Assembly: GCF_040126305.1 (NCBI RefSeq)
Contig: NZ_CP149510.1
Span: 3,173,001 to 3,237,000 of the forward strand
DNA from: Pararhizobium sp. A13
GTDB taxonomy: Bacteria; Pseudomonadota; Alphaproteobacteria; Rhizobiales; Rhizobiaceae
DNA length: 64,000 bases
Direction: 5' to 3'
Positions 46,025 to 55,636 of the stretch are shown piece by piece. Below the pieces are notes generated by a model. That model was not told the DNA's origin and made no database searches. It saw only the letters and a list, made by a program, of their open reading frames with translations. Each line of letters starts with the position of its first letter. Positions within the stretch are counted from its first letter, which is position 1. The translations under genes and the position numbers were made by a program.

Positions 46025-46795
46025 ATGCTGCAATGCGATCAGGTGACGATGGACTTCGGTCCATTCCGAGCAGTCGACAAGTGTTCCTTCTCGGTCGAGC
46101 GAGGATCGATCACGGGTCTTATAGGACCTAACGGCGCCGGCAAGTCGACGATGTTCAATATGATCGCAGGCGCGTTCCGCAATACCGCGGGGCGCATCGT
46201 CTACGAGGGCGAGGACATCACCGAACTCTCGACGGACAAGCGATTTCACAAGGGTCTGGTGAGGACGTTTCAGATTCCTCACGAGTTCCAGCACCTGACC
46301 GTCTTGGAAAACCTCATGATGGTACCCCCCGGGCAACTCGGGGAGAGCCTGTTCCGCAACTGGCTGTCGGCGAGCATGGTGGCCGACGTCGAGGAGCAGA
46401 CATATGAGCGCGCCACCGAAGCCCTCAGGTTCCTCGAATTGACCCATGTCAGCCATGAGCGCGCCGGCCGCCTTTCGGGAGGTCAGAAGAAGCTGCTGGA
46501 GCTCGGTCGCACAATCATGACCGACGCCAAGCTCGTGTTGCTGGATGAGCCGGCAGCGGGTGTCAATCGCACCCTGCTCCGCAAGCTTGAGGAGAAGATC
46601 CAGTTCCTCAATCAGGAACGGGGATACACCTTCATTCTCATCGAGCACGACATGGAAATGATCGAAAAGCTTTGCGGTCCGATCATCTGCATGGCCGAAG
46701 GTAAGGTCCTTATCCAAGGCGACTTCGCAACCGTACGGTCCGACTCTCGTGTCCTCGAAGCCTACCTCGGCGAAAAGCAGGAGGTGCTCCATTGA
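46025..46795 (+). CDS. livG: Branched-chain amino-acid-type ABC transporter ATPase (LivG)
   Basis: One of two ATPases of a HAAT-type importer. The 256-aa protein has Walker A GPNGAGKST, signature LSGGQKKLLELGR, Walker B LVLLDEPAAGVN and the LivG-type switch IEHDMEMIEKLC. AAGG precedes the ATG at 8 nt. The stop overlaps livF. Substrate could be branched-chain or other hydrophobic amino acids, amides or urea-like compounds. Confidence 0.94.
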   Translation: MLQCDQVTMDFGPFRAVDKCSFSVERGSITGLIGPNGAGKSTMFNMIAGAFRNTAGRIVYEGEDITELSTDKRFHKGLVRTFQIPHEFQHLTVLENLMMVPPGQLGESLFRNWLSASMVADVEEQTYERATEALRFLELTHVSHERAGRLSGGQKKLLELGRTIMTDAKLVLLDEPAAGVNRTLLRKLEEKIQFLNQERGYTFILIEHDMEMIEKLCGPIICMAEGKVLIQGDFATVRSDSRVLEAYLGEKQEVLH

Positions 46796-47499
46796 CCTCG
46801 CTGCTCACGATGACCAACGTCCGCGGGGGATACGGCGACGCCGATATCCTCACCAACGTCTCCATGGAAGTGTCGCCGGGCGAAATCGTCGCGATCGTCG
46901 GTCCTAACGGTGCCGGCAAGTCAACCTCGATGAAAGCTGTCTTCGGCCTTCTGAACGTACGCGGCGGAAACATCGTCGTCGACGGGACGGACATCACGGG
47001 CTGGGCGCCCAACCGCATCGTGCAGGCCGGCGTCAGCTACGTGCCGCAGGTCGACAACATCTTCGGCGAGATGACGGTCCACGAGAACCTCGAAATGGGC
47101 GCGTTTCTCCGCGGGGGCGATTACACCGCGGCATGCGACCGCGTGTATTCGCTGTTTCCGGACCTCAGGGCGAAGCGCAGGACGCTCGCCGGAAGCCTTT
47201 CCGGCGGGCAGCGCCAGATGGTGGCCATGGGACGGGCGATGATGCTCGACACCAAGGTCCTGCTGCTGGACGAGCCGACGGCCGGCCTGTCGCCGAAATA
47301 CATGGAACAGATCTTCGAAATCAGCCGGAACATTCGCGACACAGGCGTCGCGATCCTTTTGGTCGAGCAGCACGCGAAGCAGGCGCTCGCCTTCGCTGAC
47401 CGTGGATACGTCCTCGCGGCCGGTGCGAACCGGCACCACGGGACGGGCCAAGCGCTACTGGCCGATCGGGCCGTAGCTGAAATGTTTCTCGGCGGATAG
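46792..47499 (+). CDS. livF: Branched-chain amino-acid-type ABC transporter ATPase (LivF)
   Basis: Second ATPase of the importer. The 235-aa protein has Walker A GPNGAGKSTS, QVDNIFGEMTVHENLEMGAF, signature LSGGQRQMVAMGRAM and Walker B VLLLDEPTAGLSP. It starts with TTG at 46792, inside the livG stop, with GCAGGAGG 7 nt upstream; this fits translational coupling. The next in-frame ATG (MTNVRGGYGD) is six codons later. Confidence 0.93.
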   Translation: MTSLLTMTNVRGGYGDADILTNVSMEVSPGEIVAIVGPNGAGKSTSMKAVFGLLNVRGGNIVVDGTDITGWAPNRIVQAGVSYVPQVDNIFGEMTVHENLEMGAFLRGGDYTAACDRVYSLFPDLRAKRRTLAGSLSGGQRQMVAMGRAMMLDTKVLLLDEPTAGLSPKYMEQIFEISRNIRDTGVAILLVEQHAKQALAFADRGYVLAAGANRHHGTGQALLADRAVAEMFLGG

Positions 47500-47510
47500 G
47501 CAGCGCGACA

Positions 47511-48383
47511 ATGGATTTTCTCAGCTTCGTAAACTTCCATCTTGTTCCCGGTATAGTCATCGGGTCCATCTACGCGCTTGGTGCAATTGGCATCACGCTC
47601 GTCTTTTCCATCATGCGCCACGCACATCTCGCGCATGGAGATATGGCTGCTCTCGGCGCCTACATTGCTCTGGCCGTGGTGGCGACGTTCGGCGTGTCGC
47701 CCTATCTCGCCCTCCCCGTGGCGCTACTGCTAACGGGCGTTCTGGCGATCGGTATCGACAAGCTCTTCTATGAACATCTTAGAAACCGACCGAAGATCCT
47801 GACCACGATCTCCTCCCTCGGGATCGGACTCATGCTCCGTTCCGTGGTGCAGATCGTGTGGGGCGTCAACACGGCCGCCTATGCCGCGGGCATTTCGCGC
47901 CCGAACAATTGGTTTGGTCTGCGGATCAAGACTACCGAGCTGATCACGGTCGGATCCACGATGGCGATCGTAGCCGGTCTCATCCTTTTCCTCACGCGAA
48001 CCAAGTGGGGCAAGGCGATGCGCGCCATGTCGGACAACCGTAACCTCGCCCTCCTGTCGGGCATCGACAATGGCAAGGTCGTGGCCCTGACCTGGCTCAT
48101 CGTCGGCGGACTCTGCGCTGCGTCCGGCTTCTTCCTGGGAATGAACACCGAGCTCAAGTCGATGATGGGTTGGAACATCATTCTTCCGACCTTTGCGGCC
48201 GCGATCCTCGGCGGCGTGGGAAGACTGGAAGGCGCCATCGTCGGCGGCCTGATCATCGGCATCATCGAGGAAGCCTCGGTGACGTTCATTCCCACGGAAT
48301 ACAAGGCGGTCAGCTCGTTTGCCGTGCTTCTGCTGGTCCTTCTCATCCGCCCAACGGGCATTTTCCGCGGCAAGATTCTCTAA
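47511..48383 (+). CDS. livH: Branched-chain amino-acid-type ABC permease (LivH)
   Basis: A 290-aa inner-membrane permease with about eight hydrophobic segments. It has the LivH-type start FHLVPGIVIGSIYALGAIGI, RHAHLAHGDMAALGAYIAL and the EAA-like loop region FAAAILGGVGRLEGAIVGGL. It forms the pore with LivM. Confidence 0.94.
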   Translation: MDFLSFVNFHLVPGIVIGSIYALGAIGITLVFSIMRHAHLAHGDMAALGAYIALAVVATFGVSPYLALPVALLLTGVLAIGIDKLFYEHLRNRPKILTTISSLGIGLMLRSVVQIVWGVNTAAYAAGISRPNNWFGLRIKTTELITVGSTMAIVAGLILFLTRTKWGKAMRAMSDNRNLALLSGIDNGKVVALTWLIVGGLCAASGFFLGMNTELKSMMGWNIILPTFAAAILGGVGRLEGAIVGGLIIGIIEEASVTFIPTEYKAVSSFAVLLLVLLIRPTGIFRGKIL

Positions 48384-48393
48384 GGGGCGAACT

Positions 48394-49371
48394 ATGGACC
48401 TTCTGAGCACTCTCAACTATCCGGTCTACCTCGCGATCTTCATCTGCATCTATGGCTGCCTGGCCATCGGTCTCAACGTGCAGTGGGGCTATGCAGGACT
48501 GTTTAACGCCGGCATCGCCGGGTTCTTCGCAGTCGGCGCCTACACCACCTCCATCCTGACGTCACCGGACATACCGGACAGGCTTGGCGGGTTCGATCTG
48601 CCCGTGCCGGTCGGCGTAATAGGCGCGATGCTGCTCTCGGCAGTGATCGCCTGGCCGATTGGCAAGATCTGCCTCAGGTTCCGTGGAGACTACCTTGCGA
48701 TCGTGACGATCGGCGTAGCCGAGGTCATTCGACTTGTCGCTCGTTCCGAGTACTGGCTGACCGGTTCCACGCAAGGGGTGACAAACGTTCCACGCCCGTT
48801 CGGCGACCTCCCCTATGCACAGGCACAACTAGCGTATCTGGCGCTGTCGGCCCTGATCCTGTTCGTTGCCTATCTGCTGATTGAACGTCTCGCGAAGTCG
48901 CCGTGGGGTCGCATGATGCGCTCCATCCGCGACAACGAGCTCGCTGCCGCCGCGATGGGCAAGGACGTGCCGTTCCGCAGGCAGGAGGCGTTCATCCTGG
49001 GTGCGGCGCTGATGGGCCTCGGTGGCGCCCTCTACGCGCATCTGAACCGGGGTGTCACTCCCGATGCGATCGACCCGATGGTCTCGTCGTTCCTAATCTG
49101 GATCATGGTGATCCTCGGCGGCTCCGGAAACAACCGCGGCGCCATCCTGGGAGTGGTCGTCGTCTGGGTGATCTGGTCGGCCTCCGAGTTCATCACGGAC
49201 TTGCTACCGACGGCCGTCGCGCTGCAGGCGAAGTACGCCCGCATCTTCCTGATCGGTCTTCTCCTTCAGCTCGTTCTTCATTTTCGGCCCGAGGGCATCC
49301 TGCCGGAGCCTCTCTCAAAAGTCCGTCTCAAGAAAAAGGAGTTGCGTGAAGCAAAAGAAGAGCACGCGTGA
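48394..49371 (+). CDS. livM: Branched-chain amino-acid-type ABC permease (LivM)
   Basis: A 325-aa inner-membrane permease: GLNVQWGYAGLFNAGIAGFF, FRGDYLAIVTIGVAEVIRL, and the ATPase-contact loop WGRMMRSIRDNELAAAAMGK. The C-terminus is a basic/acidic tail. ATG 48394 has GGGGCG upstream, 10 bp after livH; an upstream frame beginning at 48319 overlaps livH and is not used. Confidence 0.94.
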   Translation: MDLLSTLNYPVYLAIFICIYGCLAIGLNVQWGYAGLFNAGIAGFFAVGAYTTSILTSPDIPDRLGGFDLPVPVGVIGAMLLSAVIAWPIGKICLRFRGDYLAIVTIGVAEVIRLVARSEYWLTGSTQGVTNVPRPFGDLPYAQAQLAYLALSALILFVAYLLIERLAKSPWGRMMRSIRDNELAAAAMGKDVPFRRQEAFILGAALMGLGGALYAHLNRGVTPDAIDPMVSSFLIWIMVILGGSGNNRGAILGVVVVWVIWSASEFITDLLPTAVALQAKYARIFLIGLLLQLVLHFRPEGILPEPLSKVRLKKKELREAKEEHA

Positions 49372-49415
49372 AACCAACACAACCACCCAATGGGAACTAA
49401 CTAATGGAGAATGGC

Positions 49416-50612
49416 ATGAAAAAATATCTCGCAGTTGCCACCTTACTGCTCAGCGGGACCGTCATGGCCTCGCCGGCCTTCGCTGACAAGACGATCGGTC
49501 TTCTCGGCGGCATCACGGGCGGCACCGCCGCGCTCGCGCCTGAAATCATCAAGTCCTATGAATTCGCGGTCAAGCAGATCAACGACCAGGGCGGAATTCT
49601 CCAGGGTGAAAAGCTGATCGGCGTTGTCACCGACGACGGCTGCAATCCGCAGCTCGGCGCCGATGCAGCGGGCAAGGTTGTAAATGTCTCCGGCGCCATC
49701 GGCGTCGTTGGTCCGTGGTGCTCGGGAGCGGTCATCTCCGCCGCCAACTCTGTGACGATTCCTGCAGGAGTGACGTTGATCACCCCAGCCGGCACGTCGC
49801 CGGTCATCACGACCCTCAAGGACAACGACACGGTGTTCCGGTCGGTACCGTCCGACGAATATCAAGGCCAGGTACTCGCCCGCGCCATGCTTAAACGGGG
49901 CACAAAGACGATTGCCGTGTCCTTCATCAACAACGACTACGGCAAGGGTCTCGCCGAGGCGTTCAAGAAGGAATACGAGGCCAAGGGCGGTACGATCGCC
50001 GGCTATGCCGCCCACGAGGAAGGGAAGCCGTCCTACCGTTCGGACCTTGCCGAATTGGCGAAGGGCGAAGCAGATACCGTGCTCGTGCTGGACTACGGCG
50101 ACACTTCCGGTCTGACCGTCGTCCGCGAGGCCATCGAGAACGACTTCTTCAAGTACTTCGTCGGCGGCGAAGGCATGAAGTCCAGCGCCCTGATTAAGGG
50201 CATCGGCTCCGAGAACCTGGAAAACTTCTTTGTTTCTTCCCCGGTCGGCCTCGAATCCGCGTCGCTAAATCTTTTCAACGACGGTTTCAAGGCTGCGGGT
50301 GGCGACCCGAATGCGGTGTTCGCGAACACCGGCTACGACGCCGTTTTCATGCTGGCGCTGGCGATTGAGAAGGCGGGCGGCGACAAGGCCAAGATCCCGG
50401 CAGCGATGCACGCGATCTCGAGCGGAAAGGGTGAGCCGATCCTAGTTGGCGAATGGAAGAAGGCCAAAGAGCTTATCGCCGCCGGCAAGGACATCGACTA
50501 CCAGGGCGCGTCGGGCGGCCTGGACTTCGACGAGAACGGAGACGTGCCGGGCACCTACTCGCTGTTCAGGGTGGCCGGCGATGACTTCCAGGTCGTTGAG
50601 GCCATGCGCTAA
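49416..50612 (+). CDS. livK: ABC transporter substrate-binding protein (HAAT, LivK-like)
   Basis: Periplasmic binding protein that delivers ligand to LivHM. The 398-aa protein has a signal peptide (MKKYLAVATLLLSGTVMASP, AFA cleavage) and a Peripla_BP_6 fold with IGLLGGITGGTAALAPEIIK, GPWCSGAVISAANSVTIPAG and FINNDYGKGLAEAFKKEYEA. ATG 49416 is preferred over 49404 because GGAG lies 8 nt before it. The pocket differs from classic LivJ/LivK in ways that cannot be read for ligand. A terminator follows. Confidence 0.93.
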   Translation: MKKYLAVATLLLSGTVMASPAFADKTIGLLGGITGGTAALAPEIIKSYEFAVKQINDQGGILQGEKLIGVVTDDGCNPQLGADAAGKVVNVSGAIGVVGPWCSGAVISAANSVTIPAGVTLITPAGTSPVITTLKDNDTVFRSVPSDEYQGQVLARAMLKRGTKTIAVSFINNDYGKGLAEAFKKEYEAKGGTIAGYAAHEEGKPSYRSDLAELAKGEADTVLVLDYGDTSGLTVVREAIENDFFKYFVGGEGMKSSALIKGIGSENLENFFVSSPVGLESASLNLFNDGFKAAGGDPNAVFANTGYDAVFMLALAIEKAGGDKAKIPAAMHAISSGKGEPILVGEWKKAKELIAAGKDIDYQGASGGLDFDENGDVPGTYSLFRVAGDDFQVVEAMR

Positions 50613-50621
50613 CAGCCTGAC

Positions 50622-50655
50622 GCGCGCCGAGCACGCAGCTCGGCGCGCGCCTTTC
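50622..50655 (+). terminator. Terminator after livK
   Basis: A perfect 11-bp stem (GCGCGCCGAGC / GCTCGGCGCGC) with a 5-nt loop is followed by GCCTTTC. It may separate or attenuate transcription into the downstream hydrolase and aminotransferase. Confidence 0.65.
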
Positions 50656-50678
50656 TCAACACTCGAAAGTTTGTTTCG

Positions 50679-51638
50679 ATGCCTCTCCATCCGACCATTG
50701 CGGCAGCGATCAGAGCGACAAGCGACCTTCCGGGATATGAATCGCTTCCGATTGCCGACGCGAGGCGGCGAGCGAAGCAAGGTTATGTCTTTCCGACGAA
50801 GTCCGCTGTCGGGTCGGTTGAGGACCGGCAGATTGAGCTGCGGGACAGAAGGGTTGGGATCCGAATTTATCGCCCCGGATCCGAGCAAAGGCTTCCCGCG
50901 ATTGTATTCTTCCATGGAAGCGGCTTCTGCCTGCTTGACCTGGACACGCACGATGAGATTTGCCGTTTCCTGTGTCGAAACGGACGCTGCGTCGTCGTCT
51001 CGGTCGACTATCGGCTGGCGCCGGAATGGAAGTTCCCTGCCGGTCCCGACGACGCCTTCGACGCTTCCGAATGGGTGTTCGGCAACGCCGCAGCCCTCGG
51101 CATCGACGATACCCAGATCGTTCTCGCCGGCGACAGCGCAGGCGGCAACATCGCGATCGTCACCGCGCTGCGGAGAAAAGCCCAAGGTCTGAGCGCGACT
51201 TCGGCGCTGCTGCTGTTCTATCCGGTAACCGATCACTACGACGCCGGCCATCGAAGCTACGATCAATTCAGACAAGGTTTTGGTCTCACCGCCCACGCGA
51301 TGCGGTGGGGTTGGGACATGTATCTCGACGATCTCAGCGCCTCTTCGCAGCCCCTGGTCTCGCCCAACCGTACCGATCTGGCCGGACTACCACCTGCCTA
51401 TCTGCAGATCGCCGAGTACGACGTCCTGCGCGACGAGGGCCGCCAGTTTGCCGATCGTCTCAGGCAGGCGGCCGTGCCGACCTTCTCCCACTATGCGGAG
51501 GGGCTGAACCATGGATACCTCCGTTGGATTGGGCAGATCGACGTGGCGACGAGTTGGGCCCTTCACGCATGCGCGTGGCTCCAATCGCACTGGAATGGAC
51601 AGCAATCAAATCACAATGGGTGGGCGGAGAATGCCTGA
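50679..51638 (+). CDS. Alpha/beta hydrolase, HSL (hormone-sensitive lipase) type
   Basis: A 319-aa cytoplasmic esterase/hydrolase. It has the oxyanion-hole motif HGSGF (79-83, variant of HGGGF), SVDYRLAPEWKFPAGPDDAF, nucleophile Ser153 in AGDSAGGN, and the C-terminal Asp/His region around YAEGLNHGYL. Ester or amide substrates of small acyl compounds are typical. Located between the importer and an aminotransferase, it may release an amino or oxo acid from an imported derivative (inference). Confidence 0.9.
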   Translation: MPLHPTIAAAIRATSDLPGYESLPIADARRRAKQGYVFPTKSAVGSVEDRQIELRDRRVGIRIYRPGSEQRLPAIVFFHGSGFCLLDLDTHDEICRFLCRNGRCVVVSVDYRLAPEWKFPAGPDDAFDASEWVFGNAAALGIDDTQIVLAGDSAGGNIAIVTALRRKAQGLSATSALLLFYPVTDHYDAGHRSYDQFRQGFGLTAHAMRWGWDMYLDDLSASSQPLVSPNRTDLAGLPPAYLQIAEYDVLRDEGRQFADRLRQAAVPTFSHYAEGLNHGYLRWIGQIDVATSWALHACAWLQSHWNGQQSNHNGWAENA

Positions 51639-51755
51639 CGCACCGACCATCCCAACGAGCCGGTCTAACGACTTTTGAAGACGTCGGCCCGGTAACAAGA
51701 AACGCCCACGTGCATCGTCGCATGCACCCTCATCGATAACAAAGGATTGAAAGCA

Positions 51756-52961
51756 ATGACTATTCGCTTCGCAGAACGGATGATCAACGTCAAACCATCG
51801 GCCATCCGGGAACTTCTCCAGCTCGGCGCGGATCCCGCAATCATCTCCTTTGGTGGCGGCTACCCGGACGCGTCTCTGTTTCCGCTCGAACAGCTCAATT
51901 CCGTCTTTCAGACAGCGATCCTCGACCAGGGGCGCGACGCTCTGCAGTACACAGTCTCCAACGGCATTCCGAAGCTGCGCGCGCAGATTGCTGAGCGGAT
52001 GGCCAAGGAAGGCATCAAGTGTAACCAGGAAAACGTGCTGATCCTTCAAGGCGGCCAGCAGGGGCTCGACCTCGTCGCGAAGATGATGGTGAACAAGGGC
52101 GACCTGATCATCACGGAAGATCCGACGTTCCTGGGCGCTCTCGCAGCCTTCAACCCGTACGAGCCCCGCTACGCCACCGTGCCGATGGATAAGGACGGCA
52201 TGGACATAAACGCCCTGGAGCGGACGCTTGCAGCCAATCTTGAAGCGAAGTTCATCTACACCGTGCCCGACTTCCAGAACCCGACGGGCGTGACGATGAG
52301 CCTTTCGCGTCGAAAGGAGCTTATCGAACTGGCAAACCGTTACGACGTAGTCATTCTTGAAGATACGCCGTATCGCGAAGTTCGGTTCGAAGGCGAGTCG
52401 CTCCCGCCGATCAAAAGCTTCGACACCGAAGATCGCGTGATCTACCTCGGCAGCTTCTCCAAGATTCTCGCGCCGGGCCTGCGCCTCGGATGGGCCGTCG
52501 CCTCGGACGATATCGCGCAGCGGCTCACGCTCCTGAAGCTGGGCGCCGACACGCAGTGCAGCACGTTGAACATGGCCGCCGTCTCGCTCTTTCTCGACAG
52601 CTTCGACATCGAGCCTCACATCGCCAACATCCGTCAGACCTACCTCCGCAAGAAGAACCTCATGCTCGACACGATCCGGCAGACCTTCCCACAGGAGGTC
52701 TCCTTCACAGAGCCGAGCGGCGGGATGTTCACCTGGCTGACCTTCGAGTATGGTTTCGATGCAGGCCGCTTCATGAGGGAGAGAGCTCTGCCCGAAGCGA
52801 AGGTCGCCTATGTGCCCGGCGCACCATTCTTTGCTGTGGAACCGAAGCCAAACCACGCTCGCGTCAGCTATTCCACCCAGACCGACGAACGCATCTTCGA
52901 AGGTATCAGCAGGCTGGGGCGGCTGCTGAAGACCGCGGTCCACCAAGCGAAGGCCAGCTAG
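51756..52961 (+). CDS. PLP-dependent aminotransferase, fold type I (LysN/MocR-catalytic type)
   Basis: A 401-aa class I/II aminotransferase. Motifs are [47 protein letters not shown] and [14 protein letters not shown] with PLP Lys236. Length and FQNPTG context fit 2-aminoadipate/aromatic/branched-chain transaminases of the LysN group. ATG 51756 has AAAGGA 9 nt upstream. Likely generates or consumes a 2-oxoacid linked to the importer; exact substrate unknown. Confidence 0.9.
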   Translation: MTIRFAERMINVKPSAIRELLQLGADPAIISFGGGYPDASLFPLEQLNSVFQTAILDQGRDALQYTVSNGIPKLRAQIAERMAKEGIKCNQENVLILQGGQQGLDLVAKMMVNKGDLIITEDPTFLGALAAFNPYEPRYATVPMDKDGMDINALERTLAANLEAKFIYTVPDFQNPTGVTMSLSRRKELIELANRYDVVILEDTPYREVRFEGESLPPIKSFDTEDRVIYLGSFSKILAPGLRLGWAVASDDIAQRLTLLKLGADTQCSTLNMAAVSLFLDSFDIEPHIANIRQTYLRKKNLMLDTIRQTFPQEVSFTEPSGGMFTWLTFEYGFDAGRFMRERALPEAKVAYVPGAPFFAVEPKPNHARVSYSTQTDERIFEGISRLGRLLKTAVHQAKAS

Positions 52962-53010
52962 TCCCTATCGGGCGGCCGGAATGTCTGGCCGCCTAGAAAG
53001 CCGAAAGCCG

Positions 53011-53980
53011 ATGGTTACGATATTCGAAGCCCGCAGCTCGACCGAGCGCGTCCGCCATCCGGAAAAGGCTCATAAGCCCGATACCGAAATGCTGCGCAAG
53101 CCGGAGTGGATCCGCGTCAAGGCGCCGACCTCGAAGGGCTACCAGGAAACGCGCGAGCTGGTGCGCTCGCACAAGCTGGTCACCGTTTGTGAAGAGGCGG
53201 GCTGCCCCAATATCGGCGAGTGCTGGGACAAGAAGCACGCCACCTTCATGATCATGGGCGAGATCTGTACTCGCGCCTGCGCGTTCTGCAATGTCTCGAC
53301 CGGCAAGCCGAATGCGCTCGACATGGCGGAACCCGAGAATGTCGCCAAGGCCGTCAAGCAGATGGGCCTTTCCCATGTCGTCATTACCTCCGTCGACCGC
53401 GACGATCTGCCGGATGGTGGCGCCGAGCATTTCGAGAAGGTGATCTGGGCGATCCGCGCCGCTTCGCCGCAGACCACAATCGAAATCCTGACGCCCGACT
53501 TCCTGAAGAAGCCTGGCGCACTGGAACGCGTGGTCGCCGCCAAGCCCGATGTGTTCAACCACAACATGGAAACGGTACCGGGCAACTATCTCACTGTTCG
53601 TCCGGGCGCCCGCTATTTCCACTCCATTCGCCTGCTTCAGCGGGTGAAGGAACTCGACCCGACGGATATTCACCAAGTCCGGAATCATGGTCGGCCTCGG
53701 TGAAGAGCGCAACGAAGTGCTGCAACTGATGGACGATCTGCGCACTGCCGACGTCGATTTCATGACCATCGGCCAGTACCTGCAGCCGACCCGCAAGCAC
53801 CACAAGGTCGAGAAGTTCGTGACGCCGGAGGAATTCAAGTCCTACGAGACGGTCGCCTACACAAAGGGCTTCCTTATGGTCGCGTCCAGCCCGCTGACGC
53901 GCTCCTCGCACCACGCCGGCGACGATTTCGCCCGCCTGCGGGCCGCGCGCGCACTCAAGTCGATCGGGCAAGTCTCGTAG
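53011..53980 (+). pseudogene. lipA: Lipoyl synthase gene, frameshifted second copy
   Basis: The radical SAM enzyme LipA inserts two sulfurs into octanoyl-lipoyl domains. The first 225 or so residues are intact with [13 protein letters not shown] and the SAM cluster CTRACAFCN. After VKELDPT an extra base near 53661-53667 shifts the frame and a stop follows at 53703. The remaining conserved end ([20 protein letters not shown] ... [18 protein letters not shown]) continues in the next frame to 53980. The full span is one base over a multiple of three. LipA is normally essential, so a functional copy must exist elsewhere. Confidence 0.9.
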
Positions 53981-54144
53981 CGCAAGTCTCGCGTTTCAAT
54001 CACCCGGAGATTCCGATCGATTCGGTGGCGTCCGTTTCCACCGGCGCAAGGATGCGGCAGTGCGGCATCTCGAAATCGGCCAACACCTTGGCCGTGTTGG
54101 AAACCAAGGCGATCGCCAAGTTTGTCCTGTACGACAGGAAATGC

Positions 54145-54969
54145 TCAACGCTTCCGTGGCTGGAAGGTATGCTCATGCGCCGGAAAACGTCCGTCGCGCA
54201 CCTCCAGCGCGTAACTTTGCACGGCACTCGACACCACCGGTCCGAGCTCTGCGAAACGCTTTACGAACTTGGGTTTGAATCCGTCGAACAGTCCGAGCAC
54301 ATCGTCCACGACGAGCACTTGTCCGTCGCAGGCGACGGATGCGCCGATCCCTATCGTCGGAACGGAGAGCGACGCAGTGATTTCCCTCGCGAGGGGCTCG
54401 ACAGTGCCTTCGATCACGAGCGCGAAAGCGCCCGCCTGCTCGATCGCGGCGGCGTCGCGGCGGATTTTTTCGGCCTCGGCGTCGGAATGGCCCATTGAAC
54501 GAAACCCACCTGCGGTATTGACGAGTTGCGGCATCAGGCCGACGTGACCGAACACTGGTATACCCCGCGCGACCAGGAACTCGACCGTTTCGGCCATCTC
54601 CTCTCCGCCCTCGAGCTTCACTCCATCGCAACCAGTTTCTTGCATGAGCCGGAGCGCGCTCAGAAAAGCGCGTTCCTTCGAGACCTGGTAGCTGCCGAAC
54701 GGTAGGTCCACGATCACGCAGGCCCGCTCCGCGCCCCGCACTACCGCAAGGCCGTGCGCCGCCATCATGTCGAGGGTCACGCCGACGGTGGTGTCCATCC
54801 CGTAAAGAACCATTCCCAGGGAATCGCCGACAAGAAGGAGATCGCAATGCGGGTCCAGCAGCCTGGCGATAGGGGTGGTGTAGGCCGTGAGGCAGACCAC
54901 ACGGTCCCTGCCCTTCATCGCTCGGATAGATGCGGTGGTGAGTCGCTTCTGCTTGGCATGGGTGCTCAT
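54145..54969 (-). CDS. panB: 3-methyl-2-oxobutanoate hydroxymethyltransferase
   Basis: First step of pantothenate synthesis: 2-oxoisovalerate plus methylene-THF to ketopantoate. The 274-aa protein has [40 protein letters not shown] (Mg-binding Asp), [27 protein letters not shown] and [15 protein letters not shown]. The family length is normal. It lies 76 bp after ilvN on the same strand, so it is likely the third gene of an attenuated ilvB-ilvN-panB operon. No panC is beside it. Confidence 0.95.
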   Translation of the reverse strand: MSTHAKQKRLTTASIRAMKGRDRVVCLTAYTTPIARLLDPHCDLLLVGDSLGMVLYGMDTTVGVTLDMMAAHGLAVVRGAERACVIVDLPFGSYQVSKERAFLSALRLMQETGCDGVKLEGGEEMAETVEFLVARGIPVFGHVGLMPQLVNTAGGFRSMGHSDAEAEKIRRDAAAIEQAGAFALVIEGTVEPLAREITASLSVPTIGIGASVACDGQVLVVDDVLGLFDGFKPKFVKRFAELGPVVSSAVQSYALEVRDGRFPAHEHTFQPRKR

Positions 54970-55045
54970 TCGTTGTCTCCTATGCGCCAGTGTTCGCTTC
55001 GCCGTCCGCCGAGAGGTCTCCCAGTGATCAAGCCGACGGTTCTCG

Positions 55046-55618
55046 TCACATCCCCTGCGGGCCGCGGTTCATCGCCACGATTCCGGTATGGCAGACTTCG
55101 ACCAGACCGAGCGGTCCGATGGTCGAGATGAACTGTTCGATTTTCGTAGGCCTGCCGGTCGCCTCAAAAATGAAGTGCTCGACGGTCGCATCGACCACCT
55201 TTGCCCCGAAGGCGTCCGCCAGACGCATGGTCTCGGCCCGCAGCTCGCCGCGGTTGATAACCTTCGCCAGAACCGTCTCGCACTCGATCGGCCGTTCGTG
55301 ACCGAGTTCGACCGCCCGCATGGTGAGGTCGACCACCCGGTGGACCGGGATGATCCGCTCGAGCTGAGACTTGATCTGCTCCAGAACCTGGTGCGTGCCG
55401 CGGGTGACGATCGTTATCCGAGACAGGTGTGCCTCGTGTTCGGTCTCGCAGACCGTGAGGCTCTCGATGTTGTAGGCCCGACCGATGAACAGACCTATGA
55501 CGCGGGCAAGAACTCCAGGTTCGTTGTCGACCAGAACTGAGAGCGTGTGGCAGGCGGCCGGCGCCGTTTCCCTGACGATGAAGTAGGTGGAGCCGGTCGG
55601 CTTGAAGTGAGTGCTCAT
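55046..55618 (-). CDS. ilvN: Acetolactate synthase small (regulatory) subunit
   Basis: Regulatory subunit that gives valine feedback control. The 190-aa protein has an N-terminal ACT domain ([40 protein letters not shown]) and a C-terminal domain around [24 protein letters not shown] sequence. Full length for the IlvH class. It starts 18 bp after ilvB. Confidence 0.94.
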   Translation of the reverse strand: MSTHFKPTGSTYFIVRETAPAACHTLSVLVDNEPGVLARVIGLFIGRAYNIESLTVCETEHEAHLSRITIVTRGTHQVLEQIKSQLERIIPVHRVVDLTMRAVELGHERPIECETVLAKVINRGELRAETMRLADAFGAKVVDATVEHFIFEATGRPTKIEQFISTIGPLGLVEVCHTGIVAMNRGPQGM

Positions 55619-55636
55619 GCTTTTCTCCCTTCGTCT

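Noticed and set aside
54000..54227. Minus-strand frame of 75 aa overlapping the end of panB
   Set aside because: It overlaps the panB C-terminus in another frame and has no ribosome binding site or known motif; it is not panC.
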